This document shows positions 19,115 to 27,415 of a stretch of DNA of 64,000 nt, piece after piece (position 1 is the first letter of the stretch; each line of letters starts with the position of its first letter). The notes under the pieces are model-generated. The model saw only the letters and a program-made list of their open reading frames with translations, was not told the origin of the DNA and searched no databases. Position numbers and translations under genes: made by a program. Source of the stretch: an uncultured Alphaproteobacteria bacterium (GTDB lineage Bacteria > Pseudomonadota > Alphaproteobacteria > Caulobacterales > Parvularculaceae). Location of the stretch: contig CADEDN010000012.1 of assembly GCA_902826095.1 (NCBI GenBank), positions 25,259 to 89,258 of the forward strand, in the 5' to 3' direction.

Positions 19115-19441
19115 TCAGATCAAGGCGCCGCCGCCGAAGGAGAAGAAGGCGAGGAAGAAGCTCGTCGCGGCGAAAGCGACCGAGAGGCCGAAGACGATCT
19201 GGATGAGGCGGCGGAACCCGCCCGACGTGTCGCCGAAGGCGAGCGAAAGCCCCGTGATGATAATGATGATGACGGCGACGATGCGCGCGACCGGCCCCTC
19301 GATCGAGGCGAGGATCGCGGTCAAGGGCGCCTCCCAGGGCATCCCTGAGCCCGCGGCATGAGCGGGCGAGGCAAAGACAAATGCGCCGAGGGCGAGAAGC
19401 CCGATGATGATGAGATGACGCTGGAGTCCGGCGAGGGTCAT
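19115..19441 (-). CDS. trbC: Conjugal transfer pilin TrbC (VirB2-like)
   Basis: The 108-residue prepilin. A long signal peptide (LIIIGLLALGAFVFASPAHA, residues about 10-30) is followed by the mature pilin with two hydrophobic helices (about 45-70 and 80-103) around a short basic turn (GGFRRLIQ), the VirB2/TrbC fold. The TraF-type peptidase encoded at 42953-43468 is the likely maturation enzyme. The start overlaps the trbB stop by 4 bases. Confidence 0.93.
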   Translation of the reverse strand: MTLAGLQRHLIIIGLLALGAFVFASPAHAAGSGMPWEAPLTAILASIEGPVARIVAVIIIIITGLSLAFGDTSGGFRRLIQIVFGLSVAFAATSFFLAFFSFGGGALI

Positions 19442-20424
19442 GGCGTGGTTCCTTCCTTGACGATGACGAGATCGGGGGATGCGGGTTTGGCGAGCCGGTA
19501 GCCGTCGGGGCCGAGGCCCTCGACGCGGAGGATGTCCTCAACGCGCCGGCCCGAGGGCCCACGTTTCATGAAGACGACGAGATCGATCGCCTCGGCGATC
19601 AGCTCCTGGGGAATCTCTCGGGTGCGCTCCGCGATCAGCTGTTCGAGCCGCGTCAGCGCCGAGCTTGCGGAGTTCGCATGCACCGTCGCGACGCCGCCCG
19701 GATGGCCGGTGTTCCAGGCCTTGAGGAGATCCAAGGCCTCGCCGCCCCGCACTTCGCCGATGATGATGCGATCGGGCCGAAGGCGCAGGGTCGACCGCAC
19801 AAGGCGTTCGAGCGGAACATTCGGCGCGGTGCGCAGCGCCACCATATCGGGGGCGTCGGCGCGCAGTTCCCGCGTGTCTTCGAGGATGACGAGGCGATCG
19901 CCGGTCGCGGCGATCTCGGCGAGAAGCGCATTCGCGAGCGTCGTCTTGCCCGACGACGCCCCGCCGGCGATCAAAATGTTCTGTCGGCGCGCGATCGCGG
20001 ATTTAAGGACCAGCGAATCGGCGCCGGTCATCGCGCCCGTATCGACATAATCGGCAAGACTGAAAATGCGCGCGGCGGGTTTGCGGATTGCGAAACAGGG
20101 CGCTGGCGCGACCGGCGGGAGGAGGCCTTCAAAGCGTTCGCCCGTCGGGAGTTCGGCTGAGACGATCGGATGATTGCGGTCGCAAGTCAGATTCGCCTCG
20201 CTCGCGATGAGACGGATGATGCGTTCGACATCGGCGGGCCTGAGGCGCGCCGATTCCGCGGCAAGGCCGGATCCCTGGCGTTCGATCCAGAGCCCGCCAT
20301 CGGGATTGCCGAGGATTTCGATGACCTCATCGTCGGCGAGCGCCGCGCCGATGATGGGACCGAAAGCCGTCATCAGCATGGCGCTGCGCCGGAGCGCGGT
20401 TTCGGAGGCGACTGTCCGCTTCAT
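19438..20424 (-). CDS. trbB: Conjugal transfer ATPase TrbB (VirB11-like)
   Basis: A 328-residue hexameric traffic ATPase of the mating apparatus. The Walker A motif GGASSGKTT lies near residue 158, followed by the Asp box (VILEDTRELRADAPD), the His/Walker B segment RPDRIIIGEVRGGEALDLL and AWNTGHPGGVATVHANSA, all diagnostic of VirB11/TrbB. The start overlaps the ribbon-helix-helix gene stop by 4 bases. Confidence 0.96.
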   Translation of the reverse strand: MKRTVASETALRRSAMLMTAFGPIIGAALADDEVIEILGNPDGGLWIERQGSGLAAESARLRPADVERIIRLIASEANLTCDRNHPIVSAELPTGERFEGLLPPVAPAPCFAIRKPAARIFSLADYVDTGAMTGADSLVLKSAIARRQNILIAGGASSGKTTLANALLAEIAATGDRLVILEDTRELRADAPDMVALRTAPNVPLERLVRSTLRLRPDRIIIGEVRGGEALDLLKAWNTGHPGGVATVHANSASSALTRLEQLIAERTREIPQELIAEAIDLVVFMKRGPSGRRVEDILRVEGLGPDGYRLAKPASPDLVIVKEGTTP

Positions 20425-20873
20425 GCCGCGCGCTCCTCGTTGTCGTTGTCGTCGGCGCCGGGACGAACGAGATCGATCGCGGCGAGGAGCGCGTCGGAAT
20501 AGCGCGCCTTGCCGGCGAGCCTTGCGCCGACTTCGCGCGTGAAATGCTCAAAGCGTTTGCGACCGACGAGCTCGGCGCCGGCGCGCGAAGACTCCGGGAC
20601 CGGCGGCGTCACCGAGAGATAATAGAGAACGAAGAGCGCGAGGGTTTCCGATTGCGCGATCCCTTCGTCCGCCATCCGCTCCATCGCGCGCGTCAGTTTG
20701 TCGAGACGCTCCGCCATCCGCGTCAGCACACGCTCGTCGGTTTTCGCATCGAGAAACTGCTTCAGCGCCGCATCGACGATCGCCGCCTTGCTGGCGGCGC
20801 CGCCGGCGACGGCGCGCGTCAAGAGCGCGCCCGCTTCCGGGGTGACATGGATGTTGATGCGCGGTTTCGCCAT
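20421..20873 (-). CDS. Ribbon-helix-helix (CopG-type) protein of the traG-trb operon
   Basis: A 150-residue protein. The first 50 residues (PRINIHVTPEAGALLTRAVA, then a helix SKAAIVDAALKQFLD) form the strand-helix-helix pattern of CopG/Arc DNA-binding proteins. The rest is helical, with a hydrophobic middle (ETLALFVLYYL). This gene is commonly placed between traG and trbB in alphaproteobacterial elements and is annotated as a CopG-family regulator. It lies 4 bases after traG and overlaps trbB by 4 bases. It is a natural candidate to bind the 10-bp array upstream of traG, which is my inference. Confidence 0.88.
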   Translation of the reverse strand: MAKPRINIHVTPEAGALLTRAVAGGAASKAAIVDAALKQFLDAKTDERVLTRMAERLDKLTRAMERMADEGIAQSETLALFVLYYLSVTPPVPESSRAGAELVGRKRFEHFTREVGARLAGKARYSDALLAAIDLVRPGADDNDNEERAA

Positions 20874-20877
20874 GATG

Positions 20878-22899
20878 TCAAATCCCCGGGAGAAAGCTTT
20901 TGAGGCTCAGGTCGATGGCGACGGCGCGGCGCGCCGCCTCGCGCGCAAGCGCCTTCATGCGCCGCGCACCGGCGAGGTCATCCGGGTCATCGCTTTGCGG
21001 CGTCACCTCGTCCTCGACCGAAGCGCGCGCCGGCATCACCGTCTCGAAGCCGGGCGCCTGCGTGAGGCCGCCCTCGCTCGCGGCTTCCGGCGCCGCGACG
21101 AGATCGAACCAGGGCTGATCGAGGCGTCTGTCGGGAGACGCGACGCGGCCCGACCAGTCATCGGCGCGCGCCGGCGGGGCGTCCGGATAGATGACGCCGC
21201 GCCCATCAAGCGCCACCGGCGGCAGCCGCCGCGCGGTGAAATTCCGGTCGCGATAATAGCGAAGCTTCTTCGCGCGGATCGGGGCGAGGCCGGCGATGAG
21301 CGCGATCGCCTCGTCGCCCGGGAGCTGCATGACCTCGCCGGGCGTCAGCAGCGGGCGCGCGGTCTCCTGCCGCGAGACCATGACATGGGCGAGCCAGGGC
21401 GCGAGGCGATGGCCGGCATAATTCCTCTGTGCACGGAGCTCCGTCGCGGTGCCGAGCGCGTCGGAAATCCGTTTGGCGGTGCGCTCGTCATTGGCCGCGA
21501 AGGCGACGCGGACATGGCAATTGTCGAGGATCGAATTGTTGGGGCCATAGGCCTTTTCGATCTGGTTCAAGGATTGAGCGATCAGATAGGCGCGGACGCC
21601 ATAGCCGGCCATGAAGGCGAGCGCCGACTCGAAGAAATCGAGGCGGCCGAGCGCCGGGAACTCGTCGAGCATCATCAGGAGCTTGTGGCGCTTGGGCGAC
21701 GCGGCGCTCTCAAGCTCCTCGGTCAGCCGCCGCCCGATCTGGTTGAGGATCAGGCGCACGAGCGGCTTCGTCCGCGAGATGTCGGACGGCGGCACCACGA
21801 GATAGAGCGAAACGGGGCTCGCCGCATGGACGAGATCGTCGATCCGCCAGTCGCAGGCGCTGGTGACCTGCGCGATGGTCGGGTCGCGATAGAGCCCGAG
21901 GAAGCTCATCGCGGTCGAGAGGACGCCCGAGCGTTCATTGTCGGATTTGTTGAGCAGCTCGCGCGCGGCCTGCGCAACGACGGGATGGACCTTCGGCGCA
22001 TCGTCCGTTCCCAGATGATTGGTCGACATCATGATCGAGAGGGAGCGCTCGAAGGTCCGCGAGGGATCGGACAGGAACGCCGCGACCCGCGCCAGCGTCT
22101 TCTCCTTCTCGGCGTAGAGGACATGGAGGATGACGCCGACGAGGAGCGCGTGGCCGGTCTTTTCCCAGTGATTGCGCCGTTCGAGCGAGCCTTCGGGATC
22201 GACGAGGATGTCGGCGATATTCTGAACGTCGCGAACCTCGCGCGCGCCTTTCCGGACTTCGAGCAGCGGGTTGTAGCGCGCGGACGCAAGATCCGTCGGA
22301 TCGAACAGGAGGCAATGCGAAAACTTCGAGCGCCAGCCCGAGGTGAGGCGCCAGTTCTCGCCCTTGATGTCGTGAATGACGGCGCTCTCCGTCCAGGAGA
22401 GAAGCGTCGGTACGACGAGCCCGACGCCCTTGCCAGAGCGCGTCGGCGCGAAGGCCATCACATGGTCGGGCCCGTCATGACGGAGATACCGCCCGCGCCA
22501 GCGCCCGAGGAAGACGCCGTCCTCGCGGAAGAGGCCGGCCGCCGCGATGTCGCGCGCCCGCGCCCAGCGCGCCGAGCCATAGGTCGTGACATTGCGGCTC
22601 GCCCTCGCGCGCCACAAGGAGCCGGCAATCGCCGCCGCCGCGCCGAGCATCCCGCCTGAGGCCGCGATCGCGCCCCCGCGCATAAAGATGTCCGGCGCAT
22701 AGGCTTCATAGGCGAACCACCATTCGAAGAGCCGCCACGGGTAATAGACGGGCCCCGCGCCGAGCACGAAACAGGGTTCCCCGAGCGCGCGATCAAAACC
22801 GAACGAGGCCGCGACGAACTGCGTCGCCGCGGCCATCGCCGCCATGATGATCAGGATGACAAGGATCGCCTGTCCGATGAGAATTTTGGTCGGCGTCAT
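20878..22899 (-). CDS. traG: Type IV coupling protein TraG (VirD4-like)
   Basis: A 673-residue ATPase that brings the relaxase-DNA complex to the mating channel. Two N-terminal membrane regions (residues about 7-32 and 75-97) are followed by the Walker A motif APTRSGKGVGLVVPTLLSW near residue 153, a VIHDIKGENW strand and the Walker B region LLMMLDEFPALGRL, all standard for VirD4/TraG. The C-terminus is acidic and Ala-rich. First gene of the 12.4 kb leftward conjugation operon; the phased repeat array lies 80-210 bases upstream of its start. Confidence 0.96.
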   Translation of the reverse strand: MTPTKILIGQAILVILIIMAAMAAATQFVAASFGFDRALGEPCFVLGAGPVYYPWRLFEWWFAYEAYAPDIFMRGGAIAASGGMLGAAAAIAGSLWRARASRNVTTYGSARWARARDIAAAGLFREDGVFLGRWRGRYLRHDGPDHVMAFAPTRSGKGVGLVVPTLLSWTESAVIHDIKGENWRLTSGWRSKFSHCLLFDPTDLASARYNPLLEVRKGAREVRDVQNIADILVDPEGSLERRNHWEKTGHALLVGVILHVLYAEKEKTLARVAAFLSDPSRTFERSLSIMMSTNHLGTDDAPKVHPVVAQAARELLNKSDNERSGVLSTAMSFLGLYRDPTIAQVTSACDWRIDDLVHAASPVSLYLVVPPSDISRTKPLVRLILNQIGRRLTEELESAASPKRHKLLMMLDEFPALGRLDFFESALAFMAGYGVRAYLIAQSLNQIEKAYGPNNSILDNCHVRVAFAANDERTAKRISDALGTATELRAQRNYAGHRLAPWLAHVMVSRQETARPLLTPGEVMQLPGDEAIALIAGLAPIRAKKLRYYRDRNFTARRLPPVALDGRGVIYPDAPPARADDWSGRVASPDRRLDQPWFDLVAAPEAASEGGLTQAPGFETVMPARASVEDEVTPQSDDPDDLAGARRMKALAREAARRAVAIDLSLKSFLPGI

Positions 22900-22980
22900 G
22901 GTGCTCGTCCGTCAGGAGCGCGCTCGCTCCCTCGGACGCGATCATCGGCTCACGGACCAAAAACAGTCACCAGGGAAAAT

Positions 22981-23111
22981 TGGGGATTTCTCGCGGCGAT
23001 TTGCGGCGCGTTGTAGGGCATAGCGGCGCGTTGCGGCTGGGTGCGGCCGCGTGCGGTTATTTGCGGCCATATGGGAGTCTTTGGGACCACTTTGCAGACC
23101 GCTGCGGATCT
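22981..23111. repeat. Phased array of TTGCGG-like boxes with a 10-bp period upstream of traG
   Basis: From 22981 the plus strand reads as 10-base units, most starting with TTGCGG or a near match: units at 22991, 23001, 23021, 23031, 23041, 23051 and 23061 all have GCGG at positions 3-6, and units at 23071 and 23081 have GGG. After a 1-base shift the pattern continues at 23092 (TTGCAG) and 23102 (CTGCGG). The four bases after each box vary. A 10-bp period is not a multiple of three, so it is not a coding effect; it puts each box on the same face of the helix. The 373-base gap 22900-23272 otherwise contains no gene. Roles to consider: operator for the conjugation operon, or part of oriT. Confidence 0.8.
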
Positions 23112-23272
23112 GGGAATGTTGGACCTGCACGACATCCGCTAGGTTGCGGGGTACAAATCTCGTGTTGCCGCCCAACTCCAAAGGCGCGTCAAGTAATCGA
23201 GGGAATCGGGCTAATGTCGGATAGCTTCGATTGAGGATTTCGCGCCCCTCGCCAACGCATATTTTTCCTCAC

Positions 23273-24175
23273 TCAACGAAGTATGTCGAGGCCGGCATTC
23301 ATTGTGACAAAGACAATGGTCCATAAGAAGGTGCCCAGAATGCCGGCTCCGATGTTGGCTCGCCCTGTACGCCAATAAGCGGCGCGGAAGGTCTCCCCAG
23401 GCTCCCGCCGTTCGCGCGCCGCGGCCACACCATCCAATAGCTGGTAGATCGCTAAGAGGCCTAGGAGAAGTATAAGCAGAGCCAAGCCGGGACTTTCGAG
23501 TTCCCCCGCCAGCGGAAGGAAGATGGCAATGAGGACAAGGCCAATGAGTGCTTGCCTAAGTGCCCATCGAGCTCGTCCACCGAAATCTGCCAACCAAGTT
23601 GGCGTCGATGTGCGCGATAGCTTCGCAAAGTGAGCGCGTAAGAAAGTTGCGCGCCATAAATCGTGAATTAATTGAAAAGCGAGGAGGCCAGTCAGCGGGA
23701 TGACGGCGATCAAGAAGTTCGATGGGAGATCGCCTTGCATGAGCGCGATAGCGCCGGCCCCGATGCTCGATACGAATGCCGCAGCGAGCCCTATGACGAG
23801 GTAAAAGGTACCACTCACCGGGAGGCGAGCTTCATAGGCGGCGTAGGAATCGCGAAATATAAATACGCCCAGAAGAAAGAAAACGTGCCTCCAATGGGAG
23901 TGTAGTTCGACTTGCAAAGCCAGAAAAGAGTCTATCCATGTAAGTAAGAAGCTCGCTAGTGCTTCAAGCCCAATCCATGATGCGACTTGCCCGAGAAACC
24001 AGTCCCACCACTCGAAAATACGGAGGAGGGCCGGCTCAAAGCCGTAATTGAATCCGAAAACAAGGAGCGCCGCCATCGACATCGCGCCAGAGATTCGACC
24101 GAGCAGGCCGAACGCGTTGCCTGGCCAGATGCTCTTACGAATGATGTCCAAGACGATAGCGAAGAAAGTGTCCAT
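23273..24175 (-). CDS. Polytopic membrane protein, unknown function
   Basis: A 300-residue protein with about seven to eight hydrophobic segments spread over its length, for example AMSMAALLVFGFNYGF, FYLVIGLAAAFVSSIGAGAI and LALLILLLGLLAIYQLLDGV, and a final one near residues 275-295. There is no signal peptide, enzyme motif or family I recognise. It lies between traG and a PP2C-like gene, in the same direction as both, with 130 bases to the latter, at the edge of the defence island. An effector membrane protein of an uncharacterised defence pair is possible but unproven. Confidence 0.75.
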   Translation of the reverse strand: MDTFFAIVLDIIRKSIWPGNAFGLLGRISGAMSMAALLVFGFNYGFEPALLRIFEWWDWFLGQVASWIGLEALASFLLTWIDSFLALQVELHSHWRHVFFLLGVFIFRDSYAAYEARLPVSGTFYLVIGLAAAFVSSIGAGAIALMQGDLPSNFLIAVIPLTGLLAFQLIHDLWRATFLRAHFAKLSRTSTPTWLADFGGRARWALRQALIGLVLIAIFLPLAGELESPGLALLILLLGLLAIYQLLDGVAAARERREPGETFRAAYWRTGRANIGAGILGTFLWTIVFVTMNAGLDILR

Positions 24176-24305
24176 AGCACTGCCCCTCCCTGTGCGGCGA
24201 ACATGCTACTCCTCAAAATACACTATAGCGCCTTAGAATCGCACTGCCGAGGGCTCAAGCCTCACACCTAAGCAAAGGGTTTGGTGCCTTTCTGGCTTCA
24301 AACGC

Positions 24306-25169
24306 TCAACGTGAATTGATTGATGCCACCAAAAATGTGGCGTCATCATGAGCCTTGAAGCGCACGAATGAGCTGCATGCGGGGTCGGCCGATTCGAGGC
24401 GCCTAATCTCTTCTATCATTTTTCTTCCATCGCCCTTAAGAGCTTTAAAGAGAACAGATTCCAAATCATACTTTTTGAAAGTATCGTATATCCGAGTGAA
24501 GCCATCAGACATTAACAATACTGCAATTTTATAAATGTTCGATAAATCAATGATCTGCGACTGCAAATGATCGACCGCAGAATCGTCAAGACCCAATACC
24601 CAATATCCGTCCGGTGTGTTCATCCGAGACCGATTAGCCCTAAGAGTCGATCGGATCCTAAGCAGGGCGTCGCCATGAGAGATTCCTGGCGTCCCATCTT
24701 TGACTCCCATCAATTCCTTACGAGCACCTTCATCGAGTTCCTCGACCTTACTCTTTCCAAACACAGTGATTGGCCCAGTATCGATCTGATATATTATCTT
24801 GCAATCTCCCAGTGTATGAAGCTCCAGATTTTTTTCGACTAGTCTAACCATTGCGAAGCTCGCTGACGGGGCTTCGTATGGTACGATTGGCTCGCCATTT
24901 GAACTTTTTTTGAACGCCTCTGTTATTCTCTGCAAAGCTAGCTTCAGAGCTTGACCCGTAGGGGACTTAGCTGATGATGTGAATTCCTTCCGAAAAGCTT
25001 CGTCTAATGACGTAACAAACCAGACTGCGTCGCTATTGCCGGGGAGGTAACTTTGACCTAGTCCCGTTGCGCCATCTAATACCCAAGCCGCAGAGTCCGT
25101 TGCCCCAACACAATCTTCGTTGACCCTAGCTCTGGAATCCGAGTGAAAATCAATTAAATTAAGCCGCAT
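24306..25169 (-). CDS. PP2C-family protein phosphatase-like protein
   Basis: A 287-residue protein with the metal-binding signature of PP2C serine/threonine phosphatases: NED at 17-19, VLDGATG at 30-36, LGD at 120-122, SDGF at 221-224 and DDAT at 275-278. These supply the expected acidic ligands for two metal ions, so it is probably active. It would remove phosphate from Ser/Thr residues in the cytoplasm; the substrate is unknown and no Ser/Thr kinase gene is next to it. HipA, a Ser/Thr kinase fold, lies 10 kb away. GC content is visibly lower than in the conjugation genes, pointing to separate acquisition. Confidence 0.88.
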   Translation of the reverse strand: MRLNLIDFHSDSRARVNEDCVGATDSAAWVLDGATGLGQSYLPGNSDAVWFVTSLDEAFRKEFTSSAKSPTGQALKLALQRITEAFKKSSNGEPIVPYEAPSASFAMVRLVEKNLELHTLGDCKIIYQIDTGPITVFGKSKVEELDEGARKELMGVKDGTPGISHGDALLRIRSTLRANRSRMNTPDGYWVLGLDDSAVDHLQSQIIDLSNIYKIAVLLMSDGFTRIYDTFKKYDLESVLFKALKGDGRKMIEEIRRLESADPACSSFVRFKAHDDATFLVASINSR

Positions 25170-25345
25170 TAATTTACCCTATTGCCTTATGGATTCTGCT
25201 GTACTTTCGGCGCTTCACATATACTTTTCCAAATGGCTGTACTTTTCTTACTTACTTTGCAGACCGTTCCGATTCTTTCAGGCTGCGTTCTGGCGTCGCG
25301 TATACTACCTGTGGGGAGTCTGGGCTACGCTTTTGCCTAAGGCAG

Positions 25346-27415
25346 TCAATTAAATTCAAGCCCTTCCAGAAACTCGGATGCCGGCCGCACGCCCGTAACC
25401 AACAGATGCTCGCGCGCTCTTGTGCAGGCGACGTAGAGGAGATGACGTTCGGTGGCGTAGACCTCGTCGAGCTCGCTTTCGTCGGCCGCGTCTTCGATGC
25501 GCGACTGCAGCGGCAAGGCCTCGTCGTCGCATGCCATGACGGCGACCGCCCGGTATTCGAGGCCTTTGGCGAGATGCATTGTTCCGAGGGCGATGCGATC
25601 CGTCACATGCTCCTCGACCCCGCTCAGGGTTTCGCCCTCCCGACCCAGCTCGGCGATCATGGCGCGGGCGCGCGGCAGATACGACCTATCGCGAACGAAG
25701 ACGCCGATCTCGTTGGGCCGAACGCCCGCGTCGATCTGCTTCGCGATCCAGGACGCGACTGCAGTCGCCTCGTCTTCAACAGAAGCGAATTTCACAACCT
25801 CAGGCGGGGGTCCGTTGAAGAGCGAAACCGTGCCCGCCCGGCGATCCTCAACGCCGTCCAGGTCGCGGACGGCGCGCGGCAGCAGGCGGTCTGCCGCTTC
25901 TCGAATCTGGTGGCTGGTTCGGTAGCAAACTTTCAAGGTCGATGAACGGCCCCGAATATCGACGCCGAGCGCGTTCCACGAGAACGGATGCTGGAAGATT
26001 CGCTGACCGATATCGCCCGTGAAGAACAATGCGTTCGGCGCCGTGGGTGCGATCGCAGCGAGGAACTGCAACTCCGCCGGCCCCAAGTCCTGCGCCTCAT
26101 CGACAACTATGTTCGTATACGGCTTGTCTGCCCGAGAGGAAAAATGCGCGGCCATCTCCGCAAAAAGCATGGACGCCGTCATCATGCCTTTCTTCGCGAG
26201 CCCGGCGCGTGTCCGCTCGAAGACCGGCCAAAGCAGTTCGCGTTGCTTTTTGCCGACACGGCTTCGCTTGCCCTTGCGCGTGAGGTCAAGATAATCGGCG
26301 AGCGTGCCGATGTTCCAGCCATCGACGATGTCGCGCCACTCGCTGAAGACGAAGCGCTCGGTGAAGCCGTCGAGCCCTGCCGATTCGCGGTGCAAAATTG
26401 CGCGCACATCGACCTCCTTGGCGATGTAGGGTTCGCGCCCGCGCGTAAGCGTATGGAGTTCGGCCGCGGCGTCGACGAATGAGGCGACGTTGATGCTGGG
26501 CACGATGCCCCGATCGCCTCCATTCAAGATCAAGAGCTTGCGCTTCAGCGCCGCAGCAAGCGGACGGGAAAACGTCGTTAGCAGCACCCTTGCGCCCGGC
26601 GTTTCCGACAGACGCTTGGCGCGATGGAGCGCGACGACCGTCTTGCCGGTGCCGGCGGAGCCGCCGACGCGCGCAGGTCCGTTGAACGGCTTTATGACGA
26701 GATGTTGCTGGCTGGGATGCAGGAAAACCGTCCACTTGTCCCAAGGATAGTCGAGCGCGGCTTCCAGCGCCTCGCGGCCGTCAACGATGCGGAAGCGGCG
26801 CTGCGCGTCAGGGTGTGTGGCGGCGTCAAGTTCGCCTTTGACGATGATCGGCGGCGGCGGTGTTTCGCCAACGGCGAGCGCCAGCACAGCCTCTTGCGCT
26901 TCCTCGGGCAAATGCACCGCAAGATCGAGGAGTTCGTCTGTATCAGCGCCTTTTAGGCGCTCGATCCATTGCAATGGAACGCCGTAGAGCAAGAGTTCGG
27001 TATCCGCCTTGCCCGCGAGCGGCCTAGGCCTAGCAGGCTTATCGGCGGCGATGGAGGGCGACGCTGTAATCTGCTCGCGACGGACGATTTCTTCGATTTC
27101 AACGATCTGCAGCGCCTGGGTGCGAGGGTGCACCTCAAAGACGCGTCGCTCAGCCCAAGCGTACGCGGCGTCATGGTGATCGACATAGCAAAGAACGAGG
27201 CGTTCGCCTGTCTTGTGCACGATAAGCCTAATGTCGCGACTGGCGCGCACCGACCAGAAATTGTTATCGCGCGACTTGTCGATCCGGTGGAACTGTTTGC
27301 TGTTACCGGCGGGGTCTATCTGTAATTCGAACGCAGCCATCTTCGCCGCCTTCTGCGACTCGTTATCGAGCCGGGCGAGCGCGGACTGGAAGGTATGAGC
27401 GATCAGGAATTTCAT
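25346..27415 (-). CDS. UvrD/Rep-type helicase with RelE-like N-terminal domain
   Basis: A 689-residue protein. Residues 1-95 (MKFLIAHTFQSALARL, then FWSVRASRDIRLIVHKTG and LCYVDHHDAAYAWA) follow the RelE/ParE toxin fold pattern. From about residue 240 a superfamily 1 helicase follows: Walker A GSAGTGKT, DEAQD as the Walker B box, then LGTMHLAKGLEYRAV and LLYVACTRAREHL as motifs V and VI. The start at 27415 is set by an ATGA overlap with the Mrr-like gene; upstream residues in this frame only shadow that gene. It is the last gene of the five-gene restriction operon. Such RelE-helicase fusions are annotated widely but their role is not settled. Confidence 0.88.
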   Translation of the reverse strand: MKFLIAHTFQSALARLDNESQKAAKMAAFELQIDPAGNSKQFHRIDKSRDNNFWSVRASRDIRLIVHKTGERLVLCYVDHHDAAYAWAERRVFEVHPRTQALQIVEIEEIVRREQITASPSIAADKPARPRPLAGKADTELLLYGVPLQWIERLKGADTDELLDLAVHLPEEAQEAVLALAVGETPPPPIIVKGELDAATHPDAQRRFRIVDGREALEAALDYPWDKWTVFLHPSQQHLVIKPFNGPARVGGSAGTGKTVVALHRAKRLSETPGARVLLTTFSRPLAAALKRKLLILNGGDRGIVPSINVASFVDAAAELHTLTRGREPYIAKEVDVRAILHRESAGLDGFTERFVFSEWRDIVDGWNIGTLADYLDLTRKGKRSRVGKKQRELLWPVFERTRAGLAKKGMMTASMLFAEMAAHFSSRADKPYTNIVVDEAQDLGPAELQFLAAIAPTAPNALFFTGDIGQRIFQHPFSWNALGVDIRGRSSTLKVCYRTSHQIREAADRLLPRAVRDLDGVEDRRAGTVSLFNGPPPEVVKFASVEDEATAVASWIAKQIDAGVRPNEIGVFVRDRSYLPRARAMIAELGREGETLSGVEEHVTDRIALGTMHLAKGLEYRAVAVMACDDEALPLQSRIEDAADESELDEVYATERHLLYVACTRAREHLLVTGVRPASEFLEGLEFN

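Noticed and set aside
16404..19562. The full 1,052-codon version of the trbE frame
   Set aside because: The first 236 codons are an Arg/Pro-rich shadow of trbB, trbC and trbD; the conserved TrbE start is at 18854.
20698..22659. A 653-codon plus-strand frame opposite traG
   Set aside because: It is the mirror of the coding frame of traG in high-GC DNA; traG has all motifs of the family.
23088..25266. Shared 13-mer ACTTTGCAGACCG at 23088-23100 and 25254-25266
   Set aside because: Chance 13-base matches are expected many times in 64 kb, and the flanks do not align.
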